From Chitinophaga pinensis (GTDB lineage Bacteria > Bacteroidota > Bacteroidia > 2-12-FULL-35-15): a DNA stretch of 41,230 nucleotides. The position numbers and the translations under genes are program-made. The stretch lies in assembly GCA_945879015.1 (NCBI GenBank), contig CAMCUO010000026.1, positions 1-41,230 of the forward strand. Reading direction: 5' to 3'. The notes under the pieces are model-generated. The model saw only the letters and a program-made list of their open reading frames with translations. It was not told where the DNA came from and searched no databases. Within the stretch, counting starts at the first letter, position 1. Every line of letters begins with the position of its first letter. Below are positions 7,202 through 14,235 of the stretch, in pieces.

Positions 7202-9094
7202 ATGAATAAAAGAATTATCCATACACTATTACTACTATTTATTTTTAGTACTATAAAAGCACAGATAATCAACCAAGATTCTGTTTACATTGTTACCAAT
7301 TATTATAAAATAGAACGTAGCATCCCCATGCGTGACGGAGTAAAACTATTTACAGCCATTTACATTCCTAAAGACGCAACCAAAAAGTATCCAATTATGA
7401 TGACGCGTTCACCATACTCTTGTGCGCCTTATGGTGAGAATAACTTCAGAAATTTCTGGAGCAGAAATACAAAAGAATATTTTAAACAAAATTATATTGT
7501 TGTTCTTCAGGATGTGCGCGGTGCATATATGAGTGAAGGTGTATACGAAGATATTCGTCCGTTCAACCCCAACAAGAAATCAAAAAAAGATGTTGACGAA
7601 TCCAGTGATACTTATGATGCGATTGATTGGATGATAAAAAATATTCCAAGTAACAATGGAAATGTTGGAGTAAGTGGAATTTCTTATCCTGGTTTTTATT
7701 CTACTATGGCTGCATTATGCGGACACCCAGCATTAAAAGCAGTTGGTCCACAAGCGCCTGTTACCGACTGGTTCATTGGCGATGATGTTCATCACAAAGG
7801 TGCATTTTTTGTAATGGATGATTTTGATTTCGATTATTCCTTTGGAGTTCCTCGTCCGAAACCAACCACAGCAAACGGTCCTGATTTTAAATACCCTACT
7901 CCAGATAATTATGATTTCTTTTTAAAAGTGGGAACATTAAAAAATCTTACAAAATTATACATGGGCGATTCCATGAAATTTTGGAATGAAGAAATGAATC
8001 ATCCAAATTATGATGCATTTTGGAAAGCAAGAGCTGTTACATATCATTTAAAGAATATAAAACCAGCAATGCTAATTACAGGCGGATTGTTTGATGCAGA
8101 AGATGTTTGGGGCTCATGGAATACTTATAAAACAATTGAAAAACAAAGTCCGAAAACAAATAATAAAATTGTGATGGGTCCTTGGGTTCATGGCGGATGG
8201 GCAAAAACGGATGGAAGTTATTTAGGAAATGTTCAGTTTGGAAAAGGGAATTCGGAATACTATTATAAAAATATTGAAATGCCTTTTTTTAATTATTATT
8301 TAAAAGGAGAAGGTGATGCAAATAAAATTGCAGAAGCAACAATTTTTATTTCAGGAGAAAATAAATGGACAACCTTTACAGAGTGGCCACCAAAAAATGC
8401 AGAAACAAAACCAATCTATTTGAAAGAGAATGGTGCTTTATCATTTACAAAAGCAACAACCAATAATAGCTTTACAGATTATATAAGCGATCCAGCAAAA
8501 CCTGTTCCTTATACTGAAGATGTACATTTGCACCGTACACGTGAATATATGATAGACGACCAGCGTTTTGCAGCACGCAGAACAGATGTATTAGCTTTTT
8601 CTACTGAAATTTTAACAGAAGATATTACATTGGCTGGACCAATAATTGCAAATTTATTAGCAAGTATCTCCACCACTGATGCTGATTTTGTTGTTAAATT
8701 GATTGATGTTTTTCCAGATGATTTTAAATATTCTGAAAACGATAAATACCCAATGGGTGGTTATCAAATGTTAGTCCGCGGAGAAGTGTTAAGAGGCAAA
8801 TTCAGAAATAGTTTTATCCCTGGAGATTCGATTGGGAAAAATCCCGAGCCTTTTGTTCCTGGAAAAATAACAGATGTTAGTTTTGAATTACCGGATGTTG
8901 CTCATACATTTCAAAAAGGACACAAGTTGATGATTCAAATTCAAAGTTCTTGGTTTCCTTTAGTAGATAGAAATCCACAGCAATTCTTGGATATCTATCA
9001 TTGTGATGAAAAAGATTTTATCAAATCGACTATTAAGCTTTATCATGATGCAAATAATGCATCGAGTATATTATTACCGATTCTCAAAAAATAA
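7202..9094 (+). CDS. Secreted CocE/NonD family alpha/beta-hydrolase (X-Pro dipeptidyl-peptidase S15 type)
   Basis: A 630-residue serine hydrolase with an N-terminal signal peptide (IIHTLLLLFIFSTIKAQ, ~4-21). The alpha/beta-hydrolase core contains RSIPMRDGVKLFTAIYIP, the oxyanion-region DVRGAYMSEG (~103-112) and nucleophile Ser161 in SGISYPG. Candidate acid and base are Asp ~298 (LFDAEDVWG) and His ~330 (GPWVHGGW). The C-terminal ~430-620 is the X-Pro dipeptidyl-peptidase-type jelly-roll. Members hydrolyse esters, amides or peptides; relatives include cocaine esterase and glutaryl-7-ACA acylase. The natural substrate cannot be told. It is a single gene, with the rng terminator upstream and no partner. 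Confidence 0.9.
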   Translation: MNKRIIHTLLLLFIFSTIKAQIINQDSVYIVTNYYKIERSIPMRDGVKLFTAIYIPKDATKKYPIMMTRSPYSCAPYGENNFRNFWSRNTKEYFKQNYIVVLQDVRGAYMSEGVYEDIRPFNPNKKSKKDVDESSDTYDAIDWMIKNIPSNNGNVGVSGISYPGFYSTMAALCGHPALKAVGPQAPVTDWFIGDDVHHKGAFFVMDDFDFDYSFGVPRPKPTTANGPDFKYPTPDNYDFFLKVGTLKNLTKLYMGDSMKFWNEEMNHPNYDAFWKARAVTYHLKNIKPAMLITGGLFDAEDVWGSWNTYKTIEKQSPKTNNKIVMGPWVHGGWAKTDGSYLGNVQFGKGNSEYYYKNIEMPFFNYYLKGEGDANKIAEATIFISGENKWTTFTEWPPKNAETKPIYLKENGALSFTKATTNNSFTDYISDPAKPVPYTEDVHLHRTREYMIDDQRFAARRTDVLAFSTEILTEDITLAGPIIANLLASISTTDADFVVKLIDVFPDDFKYSENDKYPMGGYQMLVRGEVLRGKFRNSFIPGDSIGKNPEPFVPGKITDVSFELPDVAHTFQKGHKLMIQIQSSWFPLVDRNPQQFLDIYHCDEKDFIKSTIKLYHDANNASSILLPILKK

Positions 9095-9130
9095 AACACT
9101 TCGATTTGTCTGCTTATTATCAAAAATGAT

Positions 9131-9250
9131 ATGTGGTCTGAGAATATTTCTATTTTATTTTTAGGATGTGTTTTGATTGCAGGAATTTATGGAGCACTTA
9201 CCGCTGATAAAAAGATATTTCTGTTTCAAGGTGCGCGGCCTTTAATTTGA
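9131..9250 (+). CDS. Possible 39-residue membrane peptide
   Basis: This is the only ORF of note in the 215-nt gap between the hydrolase and recX. It encodes MWSENISILFLGCVLIAGIY followed by GALTADKKIFLFQGARPLI, with one possible membrane helix. No homologue is recognised and there is no clear promoter. It could be chance or a remnant of a larger gene. The rest of the gap is AT-rich and featureless. Confidence 0.22.
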   Translation: MWSENISILFLGCVLIAGIYGALTADKKIFLFQGARPLI

Positions 9251-9309
9251 CTAATCCTTATCTTTTAAAATAAAAAACTACGCACATCAGCTTGATCTGC
9301 GAGCAAAAA

Positions 9310-9792
9310 ATGTACGAGGACGATAAAAAACAAAACAAAAAATTAACGCCCAATCAAGCAACAATCAAAGCACAAAACTCTTGTGCTTACCAGGAACGTT
9401 GCCAGCAAGAAATGCGCGACAAACTCTACGAATGGGGCTTACACTCCAATGACGTGGAAAACATTATCGCCAATTTAATTTCCGATAATTTTCTAAACGA
9501 AGAACGATTTGCAAAAGCTTTTGCAGGAGGAAAATTTAGAATAAAAAAATGGGGAAGAGTGAAAATTAAAATAGAATTTAAAAAACGTAAAATATCTGAC
9601 TACTGCATAAAAAAGGGAATGCAAGAAATTGATGAAACAGATTATATTAAAACTCTGAAAAGCATTTTAGCAAAGAAATTAAAAGAGAATCCGAAAGGCA
9701 AAGTGCAGGTGAGAAATTACAAAGCAGCACAGTATGCAATGTCAAGAGGATACGAAGGCGATTTGGTTTGGGACATTTTGAGAGGTGATTAG
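9310..9792 (+). CDS. recX: Regulatory protein RecX
   Basis: A 160-residue RecX, which modulates RecA filament assembly in homologous recombination. Family features: tandem three-helix repeats starting with AYQERCQQEMRDKLYEWGL, then NIIANLISDNFLNEERFAKAFAGGKFRIKKWGRVKI and a less conserved C-terminal repeat. ATG at 9310 was chosen over an in-frame TTG 18 nt upstream, because that TTG falls in a short repeat word (CTGCGAGCAAAAA) also found before rsmA. No recA is adjacent. The stop codon TAG lies inside the first words of a GGTGATA array, so the repeat begins at, or slightly before, the end of the gene. Confidence 0.88.
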   Translation: MYEDDKKQNKKLTPNQATIKAQNSCAYQERCQQEMRDKLYEWGLHSNDVENIIANLISDNFLNEERFAKAFAGGKFRIKKWGRVKIKIEFKKRKISDYCIKKGMQEIDETDYIKTLKSILAKKLKENPKGKVQVRNYKAAQYAMSRGYEGDLVWDILRGD

Positions 9793-9893
9793 GTGACTGG
9801 GTGATAAAGTGATAAGGTGATAGGGTGATAAGGTGATAGGGTGATAAAGTGATAGAGTGATAGAGTGATAGAGTGATAGAGTGAATAGGTGAA
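9783..9893 (+). repeat. GGTGATAAGGTGATAG tandem-word array, left arm around the four-helix gene
   Basis: About a dozen 8-nt units of the type GTGATAGG, GTGATAAG and GTGATAGA, running from the recX stop codon to a T-poor spacer. Complementary words lie at 10321-10364 on the other side of the four-helix-bundle gene, so the two could pair. The unit is too short and too variable for CRISPR, and there are no spacers. Confidence 0.9.
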
Positions 9894-9933
9894 AAAAATA
9901 GTCGATTTTAAACGTTTATTTACCGACCAATAT

Positions 9934-9959
9934 ATACTGCATGAGTAGTTTTGCAGTAT
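9934..9959 (+). promoter_or_regulatory. -7 box and inverted repeat overlapping the start of the four-helix gene
   Basis: TAGTTTTG at 9946-9953 matches TAnnTTTG and ends only 4 nt before the ATG, so a transcript from it would be leaderless or nearly so. An 8-bp inverted repeat, ATACTGCA/TGCAGTAT (9934-9941/9952-9959), covers the -7 box and start codon. I see no good -33 TTG. Confidence 0.5.
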
Positions 9960-10317
9960 GAGACCACACAAGAATTTATTGGTCTGGAAAGAATCGATCT
10001 CTTATGTACAAGAGATTTATAAATTAACAAACCAACTGCCCGATACTGAAAAATTTGGATTGATATCACAACTAAGAAGAGCATCTGTTTCAATTCCTAC
10101 CAATATTTCTGAAGGTGCGGCTAGAAGTACAAAAAAAGAATTCCTTTACTTTTTATACATTTCGTCTGGCTCTCTCAGTGAAGTAGACACCCTACTAACA
10201 ATTGCAGAAAATTTAGAGTATATAAGCAAAACCGACTTAGAAAACTGCGAAAAAAAAATGGGAACGATGAGCTCCCTACTAAATGGCTTAATAAGAAAAC
10301 TAAAATCCGAAATATAA
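9958..10317 (+). CDS. Four-helix bundle protein (23S rRNA intervening-sequence protein family, S23/TIGR02436)
   Basis: A 119-residue all-helical protein. The family pattern is clear: KNLLVWKESISYVQEIYKLT (helix 1), LISQLRRASVSIPTNISEGA (helix 2; the SIPxNIxEG motif), KKEFLYFLYISSGSLSEVDT (helix 3), and a final helix ending LIRKLKSEI. Relatives are encoded inside intervening sequences of 23S rRNA in Leptospira and other bacteria, and as stand-alone genes; the molecular function is unknown. It fills the gap between the convergent recX and an unknown membrane gene and is bounded by inverted GGTGATA arrays that start at the stop codons of both neighbours. This looks like an inserted cassette. No reverse transcriptase is nearby, so it is not a diversity-generating-retroelement Avd. 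Confidence 0.88.
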   Translation: MRPHKNLLVWKESISYVQEIYKLTNQLPDTEKFGLISQLRRASVSIPTNISEGAARSTKKEFLYFLYISSGSLSEVDTLLTIAENLEYISKTDLENCEKKMGTMSSLLNGLIRKLKSEI

Positions 10318-10320
10318 AAT

Positions 10321-10364
10321 CTCACCCACCTTATCACTGTATCACCCCATAACCTTATCACCCA
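10321..10364 (-). repeat. TATCACC word array, right arm around the four-helix gene
   Basis: Words CACCTTATCAC, TATCACCCC and CTTATCACCC are the complement of the 9783-9893 array. The array overlaps the stop codon (TGA of GGTGATAA on the minus strand) of the next gene. Confidence 0.85.
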
Positions 10365-10840
10365 TTCATAAGACCAGCTTCCTTGAGCACTTGCTCTCCT
10401 TCCTGTTTATATTTTACAGAAATACTTCGTCTAAGCACTTTTCCTTCTGGTCCTTCAAAATAAATTAACACTCTTGGATAAGAAAACATAGGCGTTTTTA
10501 AATGAACGTTTTTTATTTTACTTCTTTGAATAGTTGGAGTACTGCTGCTCACAAATGCTTCTTTAATTTGCATAAACGAAAGCAATAATAAAAGCAGAGC
10601 TCCGTAATTAAGAATGTGCTTAAAGAAATTCACTCCATAATAAGAAAGAGAAAACATCGTATAAAAAAGAATAAATGCAAAGAAAATATAATTCAACACA
10701 CTTTTTATTCCCCAAGCATCACTTACTTCATGTTCTAAAGGAATACGTGTTGGTTCTTTGGTATTGAATATAAAAACGGTATCATCACTGATATGGCAAT
10801 ATTCTCCTGTTGTTGTTCTAAAATATTTAGTAGGCTTCAT
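10358..10840 (-). CDS. Unknown protein with two membrane segments
   Basis: A 160-residue protein. The N-terminal soluble part (KYFRTTTGEYCHISDDTVFI, then FNTKEPTRIPLEHEVSDAWG) is followed by two hydrophobic helices (~48-68 and ~75-92) and a C-terminal beta-rich region (~105-150, FSYPRVLIYFEGPEGKVLRRSISVKY) that might be a PH-like fold. It resembles small Bacteroidota membrane proteins of unknown function; I cannot name a family. The last residues and TGA stop (GLMNG-stop) run into the GGTGATA repeat, so the original C-terminus may have been altered by repeat insertion. Confidence 0.7.
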   Translation of the reverse strand: MKPTKYFRTTTGEYCHISDDTVFIFNTKEPTRIPLEHEVSDAWGIKSVLNYIFFAFILFYTMFSLSYYGVNFFKHILNYGALLLLLLSFMQIKEAFVSSSTPTIQRSKIKNVHLKTPMFSYPRVLIYFEGPEGKVLRRSISVKYKQEGEQVLKEAGLMNG

Positions 10841-10883
10841 CCTTTTATTTAAATAGCAATACTCTCCTCTCCTTCTTATATCT

Positions 10884-10943
10884 CCAGCGTCACACTGCGC
10901 CCGACCGCAGGGAGGTCATCCCGAGCGGAGTCGATGGACGAAG
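10884..10943. repeat. REP-like palindrome, GTCATCC-GAGC family, copy 2
   Basis: A GC-rich element with GTCATCCCGAGCGGAGTCGA on the plus strand, preceded by an inverted half (CAGCGTCACACTGCGCCCGA). It matches the 2.6-kb copy in order and spacing of words. It lies in the 188-nt gap upstream of prfB, which otherwise shows nothing. Confidence 0.7.
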
Positions 10944-11028
10944 TGTTTACGGAGCATAAACTCAATCTTCAAATGCAAAAATACTCTTATTTCGCTCTCA
11001 AATTCCCAATATTTATTAACTTCGCACT

Positions 11029-12118
11029 ATGATTACTACAGACCAACTAAAAGACCTTCGGGAGCGCACCAGTGCGTTAAGGGGGCATCTTTGACATCGA
11101 CCGTAAGCTTCGCGAAATAGCTGAAGAAGAAGAGAAAGCACTCGCACCGAATTTCTGGGACGACCCAAAAAAGGCAGAAGAACTGCTAAAACAAACCAAA
11201 TTAAAAAAGAATTGGACCCTTTCATTTGCTCAGGCACAGAGCAATGTGGATGATCTTGCCTTGCTGTATGATTATTTCAAGCAAGGTGAAGCCACGGAGC
11301 TGGATGTTGAACAACAATATCAAACAACCATTCAGTTGCTGGAAGAAATTGAGTTCAAAAATATGCTCAGTGGAAAAGAGGATATTTTAAGTTGTGTTGT
11401 ACAAATAAATGCTGGAGCTGGAGGAACCGAAAGTTGCGATTGGGCAGAAATGCTTATGCGTATGTACATGATGTGGGGAACAAAAAATGGTTATAAAATA
11501 AAAGAAACCGACAGAACAGATGGTGATGCAGCAGGAATAAAATCGGTGACATTAGAATTTGAAGGCGATTATGCTTTCGGATATTTAAAAGGTGAAAATG
11601 GAGTTCACCGTTTGGTGCGTATTTCTCCCTTCGACTCTAACGCAAAACGACATACTTCTTTTGCTTCGGTTTATGCTTATCCATTAATTGATGACACAAT
11701 TGAAATTGATGTAAATCCAGCTGATTTAGAATTTGAAACATTTAGAGCAGGCGGTGCAGGAGGACAAAATGTGAACAAGGTAGAAACTGCAGTAAGATTG
11801 TATCACAAGCCATCCGGCATCATCATTAAAAATCAGGAATCGCGTTCACAATTACAAAATAAAGAGAATGCAATTAAATTATTGAAATCACAATTGTTTG
11901 AAGTAGAATTACGAAAACAACGTGAAGCGATAAATGTGATTGAAGGAAATAAAAAGAAAATTGAATGGGGTTCACAAATACGAAATTATGTTTTTCATCC
12001 CTATAAATTAATTAAAGATGTAAGAACAGGTCATGAAACATCCAATATTCAGGCAGTAATGGATGGTGATTTGAAAGATTTTATTAAGGCGTACCTCATG
12101 GAGTATGGCAATTCGTAA
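11029..12118 (+). CDS. prfB: Peptide chain release factor 2, with programmed +1 frameshift
   Basis: RF2, which releases nascent chains at UGA and UAA. The first 21 codons (ATG at 11029, [20 protein letters not shown]) end at an in-frame TGA at 11092-11094. A +1 shift on CTT-TGA-C continues with [20 protein letters not shown] and the main frame, giving 362 residues, normal for the family. The catalytic GGQ loop is in [20 protein letters not shown]; the [17 protein letters not shown] segment is also typical. The stop-recognition tripeptide of RF2 is usually SPF, which is present there. Annotations starting at 11246 would miss the N-terminus. Conserved shift elements make a pseudogene very unlikely. 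Confidence 0.95.
11079..11095 (+). promoter_or_regulatory. prfB programmed +1 frameshift site
   Basis: AAGGGGGCATCTTTGAC: an internal Shine-Dalgarno-like AGGGGG (11080-11085), a 3-nt spacer CAT, the slippery CTT (11089-11091), and stop TGA followed by C. Low RF2 lets the ribosome slip and make more RF2. The spacing equals that of the classic E. coli site. Confidence 0.95.
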
Positions 12119-12126
12119 AAGGATTG

Positions 12127-12340
12127 GAACGCAGATTTTTTTGTGATTTTTATGATAAGGTATGATTTTTAAGGTGAATGACAATCGTTACGATAAGCTA
12201 TTCCCCTCTAGAGAGGGTTTAGGGGTGCGTAAAAGCGAATCATAATTATGAAAAAATATGTTTATATAAAACATAACATACCTTACAACAAAATATTTTA
12301 TCATTTTTAATCTTAATAATCATAAAAAAATCTGCGTTTC
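12127..12340. repeat. Inverted GAACGCAGATTTTT repeats enclosing a CCCCT palindrome
   Basis: The left arm 12127-12149 (GAACGCAGATTTTTTTGTGA) faces an inverted arm at 12317-12340 (rc GAAACGCAGATTTTTTTATG). Between them, 12201-12225 is a palindromic TCCCCTCTAGAGAGGGTTTA-type element. It fills the whole 238-nt gap between prfB and arsC; a second pair of arms of the same family is at 15879-16033. Confidence 0.75.
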
Positions 12341-12356
12341 TATAAACACTAGCACT

Positions 12357-12701
12357 ATGATCACAATCTACCACAACACCCGTTGCTCCAAAAGCAGAGA
12401 CGTTTGCACGATCTTAGAAAAAAAGAAAGTGAAAACGGAAGTAGTTGAGTATTTAAAGACACCACCTACTGAAGCAGAAATAATTGAGCTTTTGAAAATG
12501 CTTGGAATGAAAGCAGAAGATTTAGTGCGTAAAAAAGAGCCTTTGTTTTTGGAAAAATTTAAAAACAAGAAATTAACCGAAGCACAATGGATAAAAGCTA
12601 TGGCGCAAAACCCTATTCTTATTGAGCGACCAATCATTGTTAAAGGTAAGAAAGCCATCATTGGCAGGCCTCCTGAAAAAGTGTTGGAGTTTTTGAAGTA
12701 A
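12357..12701 (+). CDS. arsC: ArsC-family arsenate reductase (glutaredoxin-type)
   Basis: A 114-residue thioredoxin-fold protein. IYHNTRCSKSR carries active Cys10, and the arsenate-contacting arginines correspond to Arg58 (DLVRKKE), Arg91 (ERPIIV) and Arg104 (IGRPPEKVLEF), matching the three of E. coli ArsC. It would reduce arsenate to arsenite with glutaredoxin/glutathione, although ArsC-like proteins with other roles (YffB, Spx) share the fold. No arsenite pump or ArsR is adjacent, so a general redox role cannot be excluded. Length is normal. Confidence 0.88.
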   Translation: MITIYHNTRCSKSRDVCTILEKKKVKTEVVEYLKTPPTEAEIIELLKMLGMKAEDLVRKKEPLFLEKFKNKKLTEAQWIKAMAQNPILIERPIIVKGKKAIIGRPPEKVLEFLK

Positions 12702-12793
12702 ATATCCCCTCTTTCATATTGCTAAAAAACTTAGCAGAAATACTCCCGCTTCAGCATTCAATCATATAATAATTAATATGGATTTGCAGGAAC

Positions 12794-12888
12794 TTTGAGA
12801 TCACAAATTGTGACCTCAAAATGATATACCACAAGAGGTATCACAAATTGTGATACCTCAACTTGATATTCCAAAATGGAATATCAAG
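12794..12888 (+). promoter_or_regulatory. Three palindromes upstream of the ORF6N gene
   Basis: A (12794-12820): TTTGAG-a-TCACAA-a-TTGTGA-c-CTCAAA, with one mismatched pair. B (12835-12859): GAGGTATCACAA-a-TTGTGATACCTC, perfect 12-bp arms. C (12862-12888): CTTGATATTCCA-aaa-TGGAATATCAAG, perfect 12-bp arms. A and B share the TCACAAATTGTGA centre. C, with the two bases before it, is identical over 29 nt to codons inside the downstream gene (13104-13132). They are candidate operators or hairpins. Confidence 0.85.
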
Positions 12889-12902
12889 ATAAAAACTATA
12901 TT

Positions 12903-13436
12903 ATGACAAAAAAGGAAACTGCATTAACTAAGGAGGTTATAATTAATAAGATTTATTATGTCCGAGAACAAAAAGTAATGCTTGATAAAGATTTGGCCGA
13001 ATTATATCAGGTAACAACCGGGAACTTAAATAAAGCTTTACTCAGAAATAGCAAGCGATTTCCAACTGATTTTATGTTTCAATTAACTGAGAAAGAATTT
13101 AAGAACTTGATATTCCAAAATGGAATATCAAGTTGGGGTGGAACGAGAAGGTTCCCTTATGCTTTTACAGAACAAAGAGTTGCAATGCTATCAGGGATAT
13201 TGAACAGTGATAGAGCTATAAATGTCAATATACAAATTATGCGGGTCTTTACACATATCCGACAAATGCTAATAGAGAATACAGAACTTCGCCTTGCTAT
13301 TGAAGAAATAAAAAAGAAAACAGATAATAATTCAAAAAATATCGAACTCGTTTTTCAGTACCTTGATAAATTAATTGAAAAGAAAGATGCTCCTCGTAAA
13401 AAGATTGGTTTTAAAATCTCTAAAAAGAAAAAATAA
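12903..13436 (+). CDS. ORF6N-domain (KilA-N related) DNA-binding protein
   Basis: A 177-residue protein with an N-terminal ORF6N domain (~9-100): VIINKIYYVREQKVMLDKDL, AELYQVTTGNLNKALLRNSK, RFPTDFMFQLTEKEF, then GTRRFPYAFTEQRVAMLSGI. A helical/coiled-coil segment (~130-165) and a Lys-rich tail follow. ORF6N domains occur in phage and bacterial regulators and are thought to bind DNA. ATG at 12903 was preferred over ATG 12876, which lies inside palindrome C. Residues 68-77 (NLIFQNGISS) are encoded by an exact copy of palindrome C (13104-13132). The protein probably regulates itself through these sites (inference). It sits in an accessory stretch with hipBA. Confidence 0.85.
   Translation: MTKKETALTKEVIINKIYYVREQKVMLDKDLAELYQVTTGNLNKALLRNSKRFPTDFMFQLTEKEFKNLIFQNGISSWGGTRRFPYAFTEQRVAMLSGILNSDRAINVNIQIMRVFTHIRQMLIENTELRLAIEEIKKKTDNNSKNIELVFQYLDKLIEKKDAPRKKIGFKISKKKK
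13104..13132 (+). repeat. Intragenic copy of leader palindrome C
   Basis: 29 nt identical to 12860-12888. It includes the full 12+3+12 palindrome and encodes NLIFQNGIS within the ORF6N domain. Confidence 0.97.
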
Positions 13437-13885
13437 GCTCTTTACTATTTCATTACAATTTATTATATTTGGTATGCACCTACGATACAACGTAGTTTTA
13501 CTTTCAGAAAAACCGGAATATTGAATGACGACTTATTGTATAGGATTTTTTGTAGATTTTGTATCGGGAAATAGATATTTCAGCTACACCCAACAAGTTT
13601 CTACTAATCATTTTTAACAATACCCAGCAATATAAATTTTAGATTAATTAAAAGCATTTTCTTTTTATTAATTCCTTCGTTAAAAACTATTTTTGCTTTT
13701 TATGTTTAGTTTTTTTGTGAGAACTATAAAACGGAAGCAAAGTGAGTTTGCTACCGATAATTTTATTTTAAATGCATAACAGTAAACCAATTCTATTTAT
13801 TACTGTTTTCTTTATTCTTATCCAATCCGATAATTTATCCTAATTTTGTGTTAATTAATAAATTTACCCTAATTCTGTAATAATG
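13437..13885. other. AT-rich gap with one hairpin
   Basis: No ORF is supported. A hairpin CGGAAGCAAA/TTTGCTACCG (13732-13756, one mismatch, 5-nt loop) followed by ATAATTTTATTTTA could be an intrinsic terminator on the plus strand. Two related words, TTTATCCTAATTTTGTGTTA (from 13833) and TTTACCCTAATTCTGTAATA (from 13863), form an imperfect direct repeat spaced 30 nt apart just before the hipBA promoter. Confidence 0.5.
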
Positions 13886-13922
13886 TTGTTTATTATCCAC
13901 ATTTATAGTATATTTGTGGATA
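13886..13922 (+). promoter_or_regulatory. hipBA promoter buried in an inverted-repeat operator
   Basis: The -7 box TATATTTG (13909-13916) has a TTG 20 nt upstream (13886-13888). It lies between, and overlaps the right arm of, the inverted repeat TATCCACA/TGTGGATA (13894-13901/13915-13922). The arms contain TATCC/GGATA, the half-sites of the E. coli HipB operator, but with a longer spacer. HipB binding here should block RNA polymerase. Confidence 0.75.
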
Positions 13923-13937
13923 TTAATCAACATTTAT

Positions 13938-14234
13938 ATGAACTCAAAAAGACAAACTCTTTTCCCAAAGCATTTAAAAATACTTCAGGAATTAGGAGAA
14001 AATATTAAATTAGCTCGTAAAAGAAGAAAATTGACTACCATACAAGTATCAGAGCGAGCAGGAATAGATAGAACAACTCTTTATTTAATCGAGAAAGGAA
14101 CTCCTAGTGTATCAATGGGGGCATATTTTAATGTATTGCGCGTATTGGGTTTGCAAGATGATTTTTTAAAATTGGCATCTGAAGATAAGCAAGGGAGAGA
14201 TATTCAAGACTTAGAACTTTTAGGAGGTAAATAA
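13938..14234 (+). CDS. hipB: HipB-like helix-turn-helix antitoxin
   Basis: A 98-residue XRE-type regulator: helix-turn-helix at ~18-72 (LGENIKLARKRRKLTTIQVS, then ERAGIDRTTLYLIEKGTPSV). As the HipB partner of hipA it should neutralise the kinase and repress the operon through the TATCC/GGATA sites upstream. ATG at 13938 was chosen; an in-frame TTG at 13914 lies inside the promoter/operator and cannot be the start. Only one base separates its stop from the hipA ATG, and the sequence TAGGAGG in its last codons sits 8 nt before that ATG, an unusually good Shine-Dalgarno for this phylum. Confidence 0.88.
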   Translation: MNSKRQTLFPKHLKILQELGENIKLARKRRKLTTIQVSERAGIDRTTLYLIEKGTPSVSMGAYFNVLRVLGLQDDFLKLASEDKQGRDIQDLELLGGK

Positions 14235-14235
14235 A

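Noticed and set aside
9783..9893. GTGATAGG tandem array as a CRISPR array or coding region
   Set aside because: Units are 8 nt, degenerate and without spacers. The minus-strand frame through it gives a meaningless ITLSLYHFITLS-type peptide, a translation of the repeat.
9958..10317. Diversity-generating retroelement with the four-helix protein as Avd
   Set aside because: No reverse transcriptase, template repeat or variable repeat is present nearby; the S23/IVP family fits better.
11029..11095. prfB as a pseudogene because of the in-frame TGA
   Set aside because: All elements of the programmed +1 shift are intact and the downstream protein is complete.
12876..12902. Upstream ATG 12876 as the start of the ORF6N protein
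   Set aside because: It lies in the middle of palindrome C; the family normally begins only a few residues before the VIxNKIY motif, which fits ATG 12903.
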